NCBI RefSeq assembly: GCF_042650605.1
Contig: NZ_JBHSBN010000042.1
Location: 1 to 36,266 of the forward strand
Source: Micromonospora_J zhanjiangensis
Lineage (GTDB): Bacteria; Actinomycetota; Actinomycetes; Mycobacteriales; Micromonosporaceae
DNA: 36,266 nucleotides
Direction of reading: 5' to 3'
Shown here: positions 23,215 through 31,336 of the stretch, piece by piece
Position numbering within the stretch: position 1 is the first letter of the stretch
How the letters are laid out: each line of letters starts with the position of its first letter
The notes under the pieces: generated by a model
What the model saw: the letters and a program-made list of their open reading frames with translations, nothing else
Database searches by the model: none
What the model was told of the DNA's origin: nothing
Made by a program: the position numbers and the translations under genes

Positions 23215-24199
23215 GCCGTTCCGGGAACGCAACCCGGTCCGCGTCGGCGCGGCCGGGCTGGCGGTGCTGGCCGCCGTGCTGCTCGGCGCGTTCCGGCTGG
23301 ACGACCTGCTGGCCCTGACCGGGCGGGACTACCAGGCGGCGTTCCGGGACGCCAGCGGGCTGAACACCGGAAACGAGGTGCGGATCGCCGGCGTACGGGT
23401 CGGTCAGGTCACCGACGTGGGCCTGGGCCGGCACGGCGCCGTCCCGTACGTGCGGGTCCGGTTCCGGCTCGACGACCGCGACGTCCGGCTGGGCCGGGAC
23501 ACCGGCGCGACCATCCGGATCAAGACCGTGCTCGGCCAGAAGTACCTCGCCCTGACCCCAGCCGGTCCGGACCGGCTGGCCGCCGACGCGGAGATCCCGC
23601 TGGAGCGCACGGCGTCGCCGTTCGACGTGATGCAGGCGGTCACCGGGCTGGCCGGCACACTGGACCAGATCGACAGCAAGCAGTTGGCCGCCGCGTTCGG
23701 CACGCTGGCGCAGGCGTTCGCGGACACGCCGGGCAGCGTGAAGTCCTCGCTGACCGGGCTGTCCCGGTTGTCGACGACCATCGCCGACCGGGACGCGCAA
23801 CTGCGCGAGCTGCTCGCCCGGGCCCGGTCGGTGACCGGCGTCCTGGCCCAGCGCGACGACGAGTTCCGCAAGCTGGTGGCCGACGGGGACGCGCTGCTGA
23901 CCGAGGTCAGCCGGCGCCGGGACGCGATCCACGAGTTGCTGGTCGGCACCGACCAACTGGCCACCCAGCTGTCCGGGCTGGTGGCCGACAACCGGGCCCA
24001 ACTGGAACCGACGCTGCGCCAACTGCGCGGCGTGGTGGCCGTCCTGCAACGCAACCGGACCAACCTGGAGCAGACCCTGCAACGGATGGGGCCGTTCGTC
24101 GAGGCGTTCGCCAACGTCGTCGGCAACGGCCGGTGGTTCGACTCGTATCTGAGCGGGCTGTTGCAGCCGTACCTGCCGAACACGACGGGGGGACGCTGA
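23210..24199 (+). CDS. mceC: Mce family protein MceC
   Basis: A 329-aa MCE subunit. The anchor helix is at about 13-31 (GAAGLAVLAAVLLGAFRLDDL) and the MCE domain at about 42-125 (YQAAFRDASGLNTGNEVRIAGVRVGQVTDVG...IKTVLGQKYLALTP). A helical region to about 300 follows, and the end GRWFDSYLSGLLQPYLPN is typical for MceC. The start is GTG 23210 with GGAGGTG upstream in the second copy of the duplicated junction. An upstream in-frame ATG at 23138 would lie inside the mceB end and the mini-ORF and is less likely. The stop TGA shares an A with the mceD ATG. Confidence 0.94.
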   Translation: MKPFRERNPVRVGAAGLAVLAAVLLGAFRLDDLLALTGRDYQAAFRDASGLNTGNEVRIAGVRVGQVTDVGLGRHGAVPYVRVRFRLDDRDVRLGRDTGATIRIKTVLGQKYLALTPAGPDRLAADAEIPLERTASPFDVMQAVTGLAGTLDQIDSKQLAAAFGTLAQAFADTPGSVKSSLTGLSRLSTTIADRDAQLRELLARARSVTGVLAQRDDEFRKLVADGDALLTEVSRRRDAIHELLVGTDQLATQLSGLVADNRAQLEPTLRQLRGVVAVLQRNRTNLEQTLQRMGPFVEAFANVVGNGRWFDSYLSGLLQPYLPNTTGGR

Positions 24200-25482
24200 T
24201 GCGGGTACCGACCGGCCGGACGCGGTGGTGGGCCGCCGCCGGGATCACCGTGGTGGTGCTCGGCGCCACGGCGCTGACCTGGGCGCCCTGGCGCAACCCG
24301 GAACGCACCGTGGTGGCCCACTTCAGCCGGGCGGTGGGCGTGGTCGCCGGCTCCGACGTCCGGATCCTGGGGGTGCGGATCGGGCACGTGGTGTCGGTAC
24401 GCCCGGAGGGCCGCACCGTCCGGATCGAGCTGCGGTACGCGGCCGAGCACCCGGTGCCGGCCGACGCGCGGGCGGTGATCGTCCCGCCCAGCGTGGTCAG
24501 CGACCGGTACGTCCAGCTCACCCCGGCGTACGCGGGTGGGGCGACGCTGGCCGACGGCGCGGACCTGGCGACCGACCGCACCGCGGCGCCGATGGAGATC
24601 GACGACATCTACCGGGCGCTGGACGACTTCAACAAGGCGCTCGGCCCGGACGGCGCCAACGCCGACGGCGCGTTGTCGAAGCTGCTCGCCGCCGGTCGGG
24701 CCAACCTGGACGGCAACGGCGAGAACCTGCACGCCACCCTGGACGGCTTGTCGAAGGCGTTGACCACGCTGGCCGACGGCCGGCAGGACCTGTTCGGCTC
24801 GGTGGCCAACCTGCAGCAGTTCATCACCGCACTGGCCCGCAGCGACCAGCAGGTCCGGGCGTTCAACCAGCGGCTCGCCGAGGTCGCCGGGCAGCTCGCC
24901 GGCGAACGGGACGAACTCGCCGCGGCGCTGCGCAACCTGGCCACCGCGCTGACCGACGTGACCACCTTCGTGAAGCAGAACCGGGCGGCGCTGACCGACA
25001 ACGTGGCCGCGCTGGCCGACATCACCACCGTCCTGGTCCGCCAACAGCAGGCGATCATGAAGATCCTGGACGTCGCCCCGCTCACCCTAACCAACCTGAA
25101 CCTGGCCTACAACGCCCGTTCCGGCACCCTGGACACCCGGGACAACGCGCTCGGCCCGTACGACCCGGCCAGCTACGTGTGCGCGGCGATGGTGGACCTG
25201 CTGCCGGTGGCGAAGGTGCCGAAGCAGTGCTTCGACCTGGCGAAGACGTTGAACCTCAAGCACCTGCCGCTGCCCGAGCAGCTACGCAAGCTGCTCAACC
25301 TGCCGCCGACCGCCGGCGCGACGTCCGGCGGCGGCAACACCGGCGGTACGGGCGCCCCGGCCGGCGCCGGCACGCCGGGCGGCGGGAGCACCGCGCCGGG
25401 CGCACCGGGCGCACCGGCTGCGCCCGGCCCGACCGGCGACAGCGACCTGACCCTCGGCGGGATCCTGCGGGGTGGCCGATGA
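24199..25482 (+). CDS. mceD: Mce family protein MceD
   Basis: A 427-aa MCE subunit. The anchor helix is at about 10-28 (WWAAAGITVVVLGATALTW) and the MCE domain at about 37-115 (VVAHFSRAVGVVAGSDVRILGVRIGHVVSV...VVSDRYVQLTP). A long helical region with repeated 'L...NL..AL' motifs follows (about 130-310). YVCAAMVDLLPVAKVPKQCFDLAKTL holds two cysteines. The last ~60 residues are a Gly/Ala/Pro-rich linker, as in actinobacterial MceD. Start and stop overlap the neighbours (TGATG and ATGA). Confidence 0.94.
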   Translation: MRVPTGRTRWWAAAGITVVVLGATALTWAPWRNPERTVVAHFSRAVGVVAGSDVRILGVRIGHVVSVRPEGRTVRIELRYAAEHPVPADARAVIVPPSVVSDRYVQLTPAYAGGATLADGADLATDRTAAPMEIDDIYRALDDFNKALGPDGANADGALSKLLAAGRANLDGNGENLHATLDGLSKALTTLADGRQDLFGSVANLQQFITALARSDQQVRAFNQRLAEVAGQLAGERDELAAALRNLATALTDVTTFVKQNRAALTDNVAALADITTVLVRQQQAIMKILDVAPLTLTNLNLAYNARSGTLDTRDNALGPYDPASYVCAAMVDLLPVAKVPKQCFDLAKTLNLKHLPLPEQLRKLLNLPPTAGATSGGGNTGGTGAPAGAGTPGGGSTAPGAPGAPAAPGPTGDSDLTLGGILRGGR

Positions 25483-26921
25483 CCGCGCGCCCGCGCCGCC
25501 GGTGGGGACGGCGGCCGGTGCGGGTGCCGACCGGCCGGCGGTTCGGACTGCTCGGCGCCGGGCTGACCCTGGTCCTCACCGGGTGCTCGCTGCCCACCCT
25601 GGCCGACGTGCCGCTGCCCGGCGGCGCGCCGAGCGGGCCGGGATACCGGGTCACGGTGGAGTTCGCCGACGTGCTCGACCTGGTGCCGCAGGCCGCGGTG
25701 AAGGTCGACGACGTGACGGTCGGCAGCGTCGAGCGGATCTCGCTCGCCGGCTGGACGGCCCGCGCCACGGTCCGCATCGACAAGAAGGTCGAGCTTCCGG
25801 CGAACGCCACCGCCGCGGTACGGCAGACCAGCCTGCTCGGTGAGAAGTACGTGGCGGTCGACCCGCCGCGCACCGAGGCGCCCGCCGGTCGGCTGGTCGA
25901 CGGCGCGGTGATCCCGCTGAGCCGGACCCGCCGGGCGGCGGAGGTCGAGGAGGTGCTGGCCGCCTTCGGGCTGCTGCTGGGCGGCGGCGGCCTGGCCCAG
26001 CTCAAGACGATCAACGAGGAGTTGGTCCGGGCGCTGGACGGCCGGGAGGCGTCCGCCAAGGACGCGCTGCACCAACTGGACGACTTCCTCGGCGGCCTGG
26101 ACAAGCAGAAGGCCGACCTGGTCCGGGCCCTGGACGCGATGGACCGGTTGACCGGCCGGCTGGCCCGGCAGCGCGCCGTCGTCGGCGACGCGCTGGACGC
26201 ACTGGCGCCCGGCCTCACCGTGCTGACCCAACAGCGGGTCCAGCTCACCGCGGCGCTGACCGCGCTCGGTGAACTGGGCAAGGTCGGCACCCGGGTGGTG
26301 CGCAAGAGCCACGCCGACACGGTGGCCAGCCTGCGCGCCCTGCAACCCGTCCTGGACCAGTTGGTGAAGGCCGGCGACGACCTGCCCAAGTCGCTGGACT
26401 TCATGCTGACCTTCCCGTTCCCGCCCAACGTCACCGGCGCGATCGTCGGCGACTTCGTCAACCTGTCGGTGTCGGCGGACCTGGACGCGGCGTCGATCCT
26501 GTCGAACCTGCTCTCCGCCAAGCCGGTGGCCGACAAATCGGTCAAGCCGCCGAAGCCGGGCGGGTCCGCGACGCCGGCGCCGGGCAGGCCGCAACCCGGG
26601 TCGCCCGGCACCGGGCTGATCCCCGGCGTGCTGCCACCGATCTGCCTGCCGGTCAGCGGCCTGATCCCACCCGGCTGGCTGCCGCCGACCGGCTGCCAGG
26701 TGCCGAAGGAGTGCACGGTGCTGCCGCCGGGCACACCGGTGCCGCCCGGCGGACTGCTGCCCCCGGGCGGGATCCTGCCGCCGGGCACCCTCTTCCCACC
26801 GGGCGCCACCGTCCCGCCGGGAGCCGTGCTGTCACCGGGCTGCCTGCTGCCGCCGCCGACCGGGGCGACCAGCGGGCTGACCGGCGGCCTGACCGACCTG
26901 CTGGGCGGGGGGTTGTTGTGA
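25479..26921 (+). CDS. mceE: Mce family lipoprotein MceE
   Basis: A 480-aa MCE subunit and the lipoprotein of the set. A basic N-terminus is followed by a hydrophobic stretch ending in the lipobox LTGC (cysteine at about residue 36). The MCE domain covers about 56-135 (VTVEFADVLDLVPQAAVKVDDVTVGSVERI...LLGEKYVAVDPP). The helical tube part extends to about 350. The last ~110 residues are a Pro/Gly-rich region with iterated LPPG-type turns (LPPGTPVPPGGLLPPGGILP and onward) and four cysteines. This tail is longer and more regular than the plain linkers of the other Mce proteins here. It overlaps both neighbours by 4 nt. Confidence 0.94.
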   Translation: MTARPRRRWGRRPVRVPTGRRFGLLGAGLTLVLTGCSLPTLADVPLPGGAPSGPGYRVTVEFADVLDLVPQAAVKVDDVTVGSVERISLAGWTARATVRIDKKVELPANATAAVRQTSLLGEKYVAVDPPRTEAPAGRLVDGAVIPLSRTRRAAEVEEVLAAFGLLLGGGGLAQLKTINEELVRALDGREASAKDALHQLDDFLGGLDKQKADLVRALDAMDRLTGRLARQRAVVGDALDALAPGLTVLTQQRVQLTAALTALGELGKVGTRVVRKSHADTVASLRALQPVLDQLVKAGDDLPKSLDFMLTFPFPPNVTGAIVGDFVNLSVSADLDAASILSNLLSAKPVADKSVKPPKPGGSATPAPGRPQPGSPGTGLIPGVLPPICLPVSGLIPPGWLPPTGCQVPKECTVLPPGTPVPPGGLLPPGGILPPGTLFPPGATVPPGAVLSPGCLLPPPTGATSGLTGGLTDLLGGGLL

Positions 26922-28156
26922 TCACTCGTACCGCGAAGCTCCAGGTGCTGGTCTTCGTGCTGGTGAGCGCGCTCGGCATCGGCTACGTCGGGGTGCGTTA
27001 CGTCGGCTGGGGCGCCCGTGGCTACCTGGTGCACGCCGACTTCGCCGAGGCCGGCGGGATCTTCGCCAACGCCCCGGTCACCTACCGGGGCGTACCGGTC
27101 GGGCGGGTGAGCGCGGTCGACCTGACCGACGACGGCGTCCGGGCCGAGCTGCGGATCGACCGCGGCGTCCGGGTACCGGCCACGCTGCGGGCGGTGGTGG
27201 CGCACCGGTCGGCGGTCGGCGAGCAGTACGTCGACCTGCGCCCGGAGACCGACACCGGACCGTACCTGCGGGACGGGTCGGTGATCGGGCGGGACCGCAC
27301 CGGTACGCCGCTGGCCCCGGAGACGCTGCTGGCCAACCTGGACTCCCTGGTCGGCTCGGTGAACCCGGACGACCTGGCGGTGGTCGTCAACGAGTTGGGC
27401 ACCGCGTTCGAGGGCAACGAGCTGGCCCTGCGGCGGATCCTGGACGCGGGCGACGCGCTGCTGACCGACGCGACCGCCGCCCTGCCGCAGACCGTCGACC
27501 TGCTGCGCGACGGTCGTACCGTGCTGCGTACCCAGCAGCAGGCGGCCGGCGACCTGCGCCGCTGGGCCGACGGGCTGGCCAGGTTGGCCGCCACCCTGCG
27601 CGGCTCCGACGGCGACCTGCGCCGGCTGCTCGCCGCCGGGCCGCCGGCGGCGACCCAACTGGTCGGCCTGCTGCACGACCTCGACCCGACGATCGGCACG
27701 TTGCTGGGCAACCTGGTGACGGTGAACGGCCTCGCCGCCCGTCGGCTGCCCGGTATCGAGCAGCTGCTTGTCGTCTACCCGCTCGCGGTCGCCGGCGGGT
27801 TCACCGTCACCCCGGGCGACGGGACCGCGCACTTCGGGTTGGTGCTCAACGTCAACGACCCGCCGCCGTGCGTCTACCACGGCACCACCCGCTGCTCCGA
27901 GTCCGACGAGGCGCGTGGCTCGTCGGTCCGGGGTGCCGGAAACGCTCCGGGGCCGCACGGCTCCGGACCCACCGCCCCACCCTCGACCGGCCTGGTCCCG
28001 CCGGTCGGCGGCCCGGTCGCCGGATTCGATCCGGCGACCGGGCTCGCGGTGGGGCCGCAGGGGACGCCGTTGCAGTTCGGCGGCACCGGCGGCCAGTACG
28101 AACTCGCCGGCGACCAGTCCTGGAAACAACTCCTGCTCGCCGGCCTGACGCCGTAA
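26918..28156 (+). CDS. mceF: Mce family protein MceF
   Basis: A 412-aa MCE subunit. The anchor helix is at about 8-27 (LQVLVFVLVSALGIGYVGV) and the MCE domain at about 36-115 (YLVHADFAEAGGIFANAPVTYRGVPVGRVSAV...SAVGEQYVDLRP). A helical region follows (about 130-270), then YPLAVAGGFTVTPGDGTAHFGLVLNVNDPPPC. The end is a flexible Gly/Pro region closing with QSWKQLLLAGLTP. It is the last of six MCE proteins. GTG 26918 overlaps the mceE stop. Two accessory genes follow after 21 bp. Confidence 0.94.
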   Translation: MITRTAKLQVLVFVLVSALGIGYVGVRYVGWGARGYLVHADFAEAGGIFANAPVTYRGVPVGRVSAVDLTDDGVRAELRIDRGVRVPATLRAVVAHRSAVGEQYVDLRPETDTGPYLRDGSVIGRDRTGTPLAPETLLANLDSLVGSVNPDDLAVVVNELGTAFEGNELALRRILDAGDALLTDATAALPQTVDLLRDGRTVLRTQQQAAGDLRRWADGLARLAATLRGSDGDLRRLLAAGPPAATQLVGLLHDLDPTIGTLLGNLVTVNGLAARRLPGIEQLLVVYPLAVAGGFTVTPGDGTAHFGLVLNVNDPPPCVYHGTTRCSESDEARGSSVRGAGNAPGPHGSGPTAPPSTGLVPPVGGPVAGFDPATGLAVGPQGTPLQFGGTGGQYELAGDQSWKQLLLAGLTP

Positions 28157-28177
28157 CCAGACCCGAGGAGTCGACAG

Positions 28178-29215
28178 ATGCCGACAAGTGAGGAGCGCCG
28201 GCTGCGGCTGGTCCCGGGAACGCCCTCGACGCCCCCGGACCGAACCACGGCCCGGCCGCGCCGGGTCGTCACCAGCCGGGTACTCGCCCCGGTCCGCTCC
28301 GAACCGGCCGCGGACGAACCGGCCGCGGACGAACCGACGGGGACGGATCCGGCCGACCCGTCGCCGGCCGGGACGCGACCGGACCGGACCCGGCCGGCCG
28401 GGGACGAGCCGCTGGTCGACGATCCCGATCGGGCCGCGCCGGCGCTGGACGAACCGTCGTCGGACGAGCAGTTCCCGGTCGGTCCCCGGTCGCCGGGCAC
28501 CGAGCCGGACGACCTGCCCGGATCCGGGTCGCCGCGAGGCGGGACCCGGACCCGGCGCACGAACCGCCGTACCGCGGCCACGCGGGACGGGTCGGCCGCC
28601 CCGGTGGACGGCGAGGTGTCCTCCCCGGCGGCCGACGAGGGGGCGGCCGACGGGGACGCCGCCGACGGGGGTCCGGACGACGGCGACGCCGGGCCGCGTC
28701 GCCGTCGTCCGGGACGGTCGCTCCGGCCGCGCCGCCCCGCCCCGACCACGGCGGTGCTGCTGGCCGTGCTCTGCGCCGCGCTGGTCGCGCTCGGCGTGGC
28801 CGGCCGCGACTGGTACGCCGACCGGCAACTGGCCACCGCGCACCAGCAGGCGCTGGCGGCGGCCCGGCAGACCACCGTCAACTTCATCTCGATCAGCGCC
28901 TCCAGCGTCGACAACGACCTGCGGCGGATCAGCGCCGGGGCGACCGGGGAGTTCCGCGAGCAGTTCGACCGGGGACAGCCGCAGGTCCGCTCGGCGGTGG
29001 TGGAGAACAAGGTGGAGTCGCGCGGCACGGTGCTGCAGGCCGGACTGGTCTCCGGTGACACCCGGACGGCGGTGGCGCTGGTGGCCGTCGACGCGACCGT
29101 CAAGAACGTGCACGCCCCGGCCGGCCGGCCGTCGCACTACCGGATCCAGGTGGACCTGACCCGGGACGCCGACACCGGCCACTGGCTGGTGTCCCGACTG
29201 CAGTTCGTCGGCTGA
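28178..29215 (+). CDS. Mce-associated membrane protein, long acidic N-terminus
   Basis: A 345-aa protein. About 185 N-terminal residues form a disordered, acidic, Pro-rich cytoplasmic part with repeated AADEP. One membrane helix follows (about 188-208, TAVLLAVLCAALVALGVAGRDW). The ~135-residue outside domain (TVNFISISASSVDNDLRRISAGATGEFREQF...HWLVSRLQFVG) matches the NTF2/SnoaL-like Mas proteins that accompany mce operons and stabilise the complex. GAGGAG precedes the ATG at 28178. It lies 21 bp after mceF, and the gene that follows has the same layout. Partner specificity is inferred from position. Confidence 0.88.
   Translation: MPTSEERRLRLVPGTPSTPPDRTTARPRRVVTSRVLAPVRSEPAADEPAADEPTGTDPADPSPAGTRPDRTRPAGDEPLVDDPDRAAPALDEPSSDEQFPVGPRSPGTEPDDLPGSGSPRGGTRTRRTNRRTAATRDGSAAPVDGEVSSPAADEGAADGDAADGGPDDGDAGPRRRRPGRSLRPRRPAPTTAVLLAVLCAALVALGVAGRDWYADRQLATAHQQALAAARQTTVNFISISASSVDNDLRRISAGATGEFREQFDRGQPQVRSAVVENKVESRGTVLQAGLVSGDTRTAVALVAVDATVKNVHAPAGRPSHYRIQVDLTRDADTGHWLVSRLQFVG
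28301..28336. repeat. 15-bp tandem repeat in the Mas N-terminus
   Basis: GAACCGGCCGCGGAC at 28301-28315 and 28316-28330, followed by the first 6 bases of a third copy. It encodes the EPAAD repeat and is a possible slippage site. Confidence 0.85.
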
Positions 29216-29227
29216 GAGGAGCCACCC

Positions 29228-29863
29228 ATGTCACCGATCCTGACCGGGCTCACCGGCCGCCTGCGCCGGCCCGGCCGCCGCCGGGAGGCCGTCGAACCGA
29301 CCCGGACCGAACCGACCGACAGCGAGTTGTCCGACACCGACACCGACACCGACGGTGGGCGGTCGGGCGGGCGTCGGGCCGGTTCCCGACGCGCGACGAC
29401 GACCCGGGTGGCCCTGGTGGCCGCCATCGTGCTGGCCGCTGGCGGAGCCGGGGCGGCCTGGTACAGCCACCACCGGACCGGCCTGCGGGACACCGCGGTC
29501 CGACAGGCGTTGGCCGCCGCCCCGCCCGCCGCCAAGGCCATCTTCTCCTACGACTACCGCGACTTCGACGCCAGCGTCGCGAACGGCCGAGCCTTCGTGA
29601 CCGGCACGTTCGCCGACGAGTACGCGCAGACCACCGCGACCCTGAAGGCGACCGCGGTGTCCGAGAAGGCGGTGGTGCTCGCCGAGGTGTCCGCCACCGG
29701 CGTGGTCGAGGCCGACCCGGGCCGGGTCCGGCTGCTGGTCTACCTCAACCAGTACCGGCGCAACGTCAACACCGCCGGCGAGAAGGTCGACCAGAACCGG
29801 GTGGTGCTGGAACTGGTGCCGGTCGGCGACGACTGGCGGGTGTCCCGGGCGACCGCGATCTGA
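29228..29863 (+). CDS. Mce-associated membrane protein, second copy
   Basis: A 211-aa protein with the same layout as its upstream neighbour. It has a short disordered N-terminus (about 1-58, with a DTDTDTD run), a membrane helix at about 60-79 (VALVAAIVLAAGGAGAAWYS) and an NTF2-like outside domain (AIFSYDYRDFDASVANGRAFVTGTFADEYAQ...VLELVPVGDDWRVSRATAI). The 'SYDYRD' strand pattern is typical for Mas proteins. GAGAGGAG precedes the ATG, 12 bp after the previous stop. It is the last gene of the mce operon; a weak hairpin follows. Confidence 0.88.
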   Translation: MSPILTGLTGRLRRPGRRREAVEPTRTEPTDSELSDTDTDTDGGRSGGRRAGSRRATTTRVALVAAIVLAAGGAGAAWYSHHRTGLRDTAVRQALAAAPPAAKAIFSYDYRDFDASVANGRAFVTGTFADEYAQTTATLKATAVSEKAVVLAEVSATGVVEADPGRVRLLVYLNQYRRNVNTAGEKVDQNRVVLELVPVGDDWRVSRATAI

Positions 29864-29872
29864 TCCCCGGCG

Positions 29873-29900
29873 CCGCGCGAGCCGGCCCGGCCGAGCGCGG
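29873..29900. terminator. Weak hairpin at the end of the mce operon
   Basis: CCGCGC (29873-29878) can pair with GCGCGG (29895-29900), enclosing a GCCGGCCCGGCC core that folds on itself. It lies in the 45-bp gap between the convergent Mas and glycosylase genes. It is weaker than the other terminators in the window. Confidence 0.4.
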
Positions 29901-29908
29901 ACGCCGCG

Positions 29909-30544
29909 TCAGGACGGCGCCGGCGGCCGGCGGCGCGGGACGTGCCGCCGGTAGTCGCTGACGGTCGGGTCGCCGGCGATCCAGAACCGCCACGGGACGT
30001 CGTGCGCGCCGGTCACCCCGACCCGCGGTCCGGCCACGATGTCGGCCACCGGCACCGGCTCCGACGCCGACGCGGGCCGGAGCCGGACCGGGCCGTCGCC
30101 GAGCAGCCATGCCCCGTAGGCGGCACCGTCCAGCCCGAGCGTCGAGCACAGCCGGGCCGGTCCCCGGGCCAGGTCCACGTCCCGGCGTACGGCGGGTCGC
30201 CGGGACCGGGCGATGTCCAGCCCGTCGACCACCTCGCCGGCCCGCAGCAGCACCGCCGACGCCTCGCCGTCCGGACCGGTCACCACGTTCAGGCACCAGT
30301 GCATCCCGTACGTGAAGTAGAGGTAGGCGTGCCCGGCCGGACCGAACATCACCGCGTTTCGCCTGGTCCGCCCCCGGTACGCGTGCGAGGCGGGATCCCC
30401 GCCGCTGCCGGCGTACGCCTCGACCTCGGTGAGCCGGACGGTGACCCCGCCCGCGGTCAGCCGGCAGCCGAGCAGTCCCCGGGCGGCGGTCTCGACCGGC
30501 CCGGCCAGCAGCGTTCCCAGGTCGGCCACCCGTGCGTCAGTCAT
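29909..30544 (-). CDS. mpg: Alkyl-purine DNA glycosylase (AAG/MPG family)
   Basis: A 211-aa monofunctional 3-methyladenine-type glycosylase that removes alkylated or deaminated purines in base-excision repair. It has VRLTEVEAYAG with the catalytic glutamate that activates water, DPASHAYRGRTRRNAVMFGPAGHAYLYFTYGMHWCLNVV with the tyrosine wedge and base-pocket residues, and VLLRAGEVVDG, all in family order and at family length. ATG 30544 has only a weak ribosome binding site. The promoter region is shared with the palindrome-rich upstream region of the divergent RHH gene, so that regulator might also affect it (inference). Confidence 0.94.
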   Translation of the reverse strand: MTDARVADLGTLLAGPVETAARGLLGCRLTAGGVTVRLTEVEAYAGSGGDPASHAYRGRTRRNAVMFGPAGHAYLYFTYGMHWCLNVVTGPDGEASAVLLRAGEVVDGLDIARSRRPAVRRDVDLARGPARLCSTLGLDGAAYGAWLLGDGPVRLRPASASEPVPVADIVAGPRVGVTGAHDVPWRFWIAGDPTVSDYRRHVPRRRPPAPS

Positions 30545-30647
30545 GCCCGTCAGCCCATCACACCCGGCCGGCCGTTGCCGACCGGCCCGTCCCGCGACCG
30601 GCTGACACCCGGTGGATCGACGCTATCGGGCGCCAGAGTGCGCCACG

Positions 30648-30712
30648 ATGGCGCCATAGTGAGCCAATACCACTTGCTATGGCACCATCGTGGTGCCATA
30701 GTAGTGCCATGG
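30648..30712 (+). promoter_or_regulatory. Leaderless promoter with four half-sites upstream of the RHH gene
   Basis: TTGCTA (30674-30679), 17 bp, CATAGT (30697-30702) predicts transcription from 30709, the A of the ATG. Half-sites TGGYGCCATAG occur at 30649-30659 and 30691-30701, inverted at 30677-30687 (perfect 11-bp arms with the 30691 copy, 3-bp spacer), and as TAGTGCCATGG at 30702-30712 over the start codon. ATGGCGCCAT (30648-30657) is itself a palindrome. The operator would lie between -35 and +4, ideal for repression. Confidence 0.7.
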
Positions 30713-31233
30713 ACCTCACGCCGTACGTCGACAGCCTCCGCCGGGAACTCGCCGCCGCCGCCGATCTCGGCGGCGCGGACGCCCGCGCGCTGGCCGAGCG
30801 GTTGGCCGGCCCGTTGGAGTCGGCGGTCCGGCTGGCCCTGCTGGACGCGCTGACCGCTGCGGCCGACGAGATCACTCGGGAGCTCGCCCCGGGCTCGGTC
30901 GAGCTGCGGCTGCGCGGCCGGGAACCCGGGTTCGTGGTGACACCACCCCCGACCGAGCCGTCGCCGGTGGCTGCCACCATCGCCCCGCCGACGAGCGCCG
31001 CGCCACCGGCCGTGGACCTCGACGAAGGCACCACGGCACGCATCAACTTCCGCCTCCCGGACCAGCTCAAGAGCCGGATCGAGGAGGCCGCCAACCGGGA
31101 CGGGCTGTCGGTGAACGCCTGGCTCGTCCGCGCCACCACCGCGGCCGTGCGGGGCGCCACCGCCGGACCGACCCGGCCGCCGGGCCACGGCCACACCGTG
31201 GGCGGGCAGCGCTACACCGGTTGGGTCCGCTGA
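30709..31233 (+). CDS. Ribbon-helix-helix (Arc/HicB-like) DNA-binding protein
   Basis: A 174-aa protein with two parts. Residues 1-60 are alpha-helical, Ala/Leu-rich and possibly an oligomerisation or ligand module (LRRELAAAADLGGADARALAERLAG...). A Pro/Thr linker is at about 77-106. A ribbon-helix-helix domain at about 109-147 has the strand ARINFRLPDQLKSRIEEAA and the second helix LSVNAWLVRATTAAV. A Gly/His-rich end closes with QRYTGWVR. The start ATG sits at the predicted transcription start, so the mRNA is probably leaderless. The half-sites upstream suggest it binds its own promoter. The DUF4097-like gene follows after 103 bp with its own ribosome binding site; I see no toxin gene next to it. 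Confidence 0.82.
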   Translation: MDLTPYVDSLRRELAAAADLGGADARALAERLAGPLESAVRLALLDALTAAADEITRELAPGSVELRLRGREPGFVVTPPPTEPSPVAATIAPPTSAAPPAVDLDEGTTARINFRLPDQLKSRIEEAANRDGLSVNAWLVRATTAAVRGATAGPTRPPGHGHTVGGQRYTGWVR

Positions 31234-31336
31234 CCCGACCGCCCACCGCGGCACCACCACCCGTCGTCCAGCGACCCCCGGCCTACCGGACCGACCACCG
31301 GGGGCCCTCCTCATCCACCCGAAAGGGGACCTCGTC

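Noticed and set aside
25295..29182. A 1295-codon open frame on the minus strand across mceE, mceF and the first Mas gene
   Set aside because: It is antisense to genes with clear MCE and NTF2-like domains. Its translation is low-complexity Arg/Ser/Pro/Gly and it has no ribosome binding site. Long antisense frames are expected in very GC-rich DNA.
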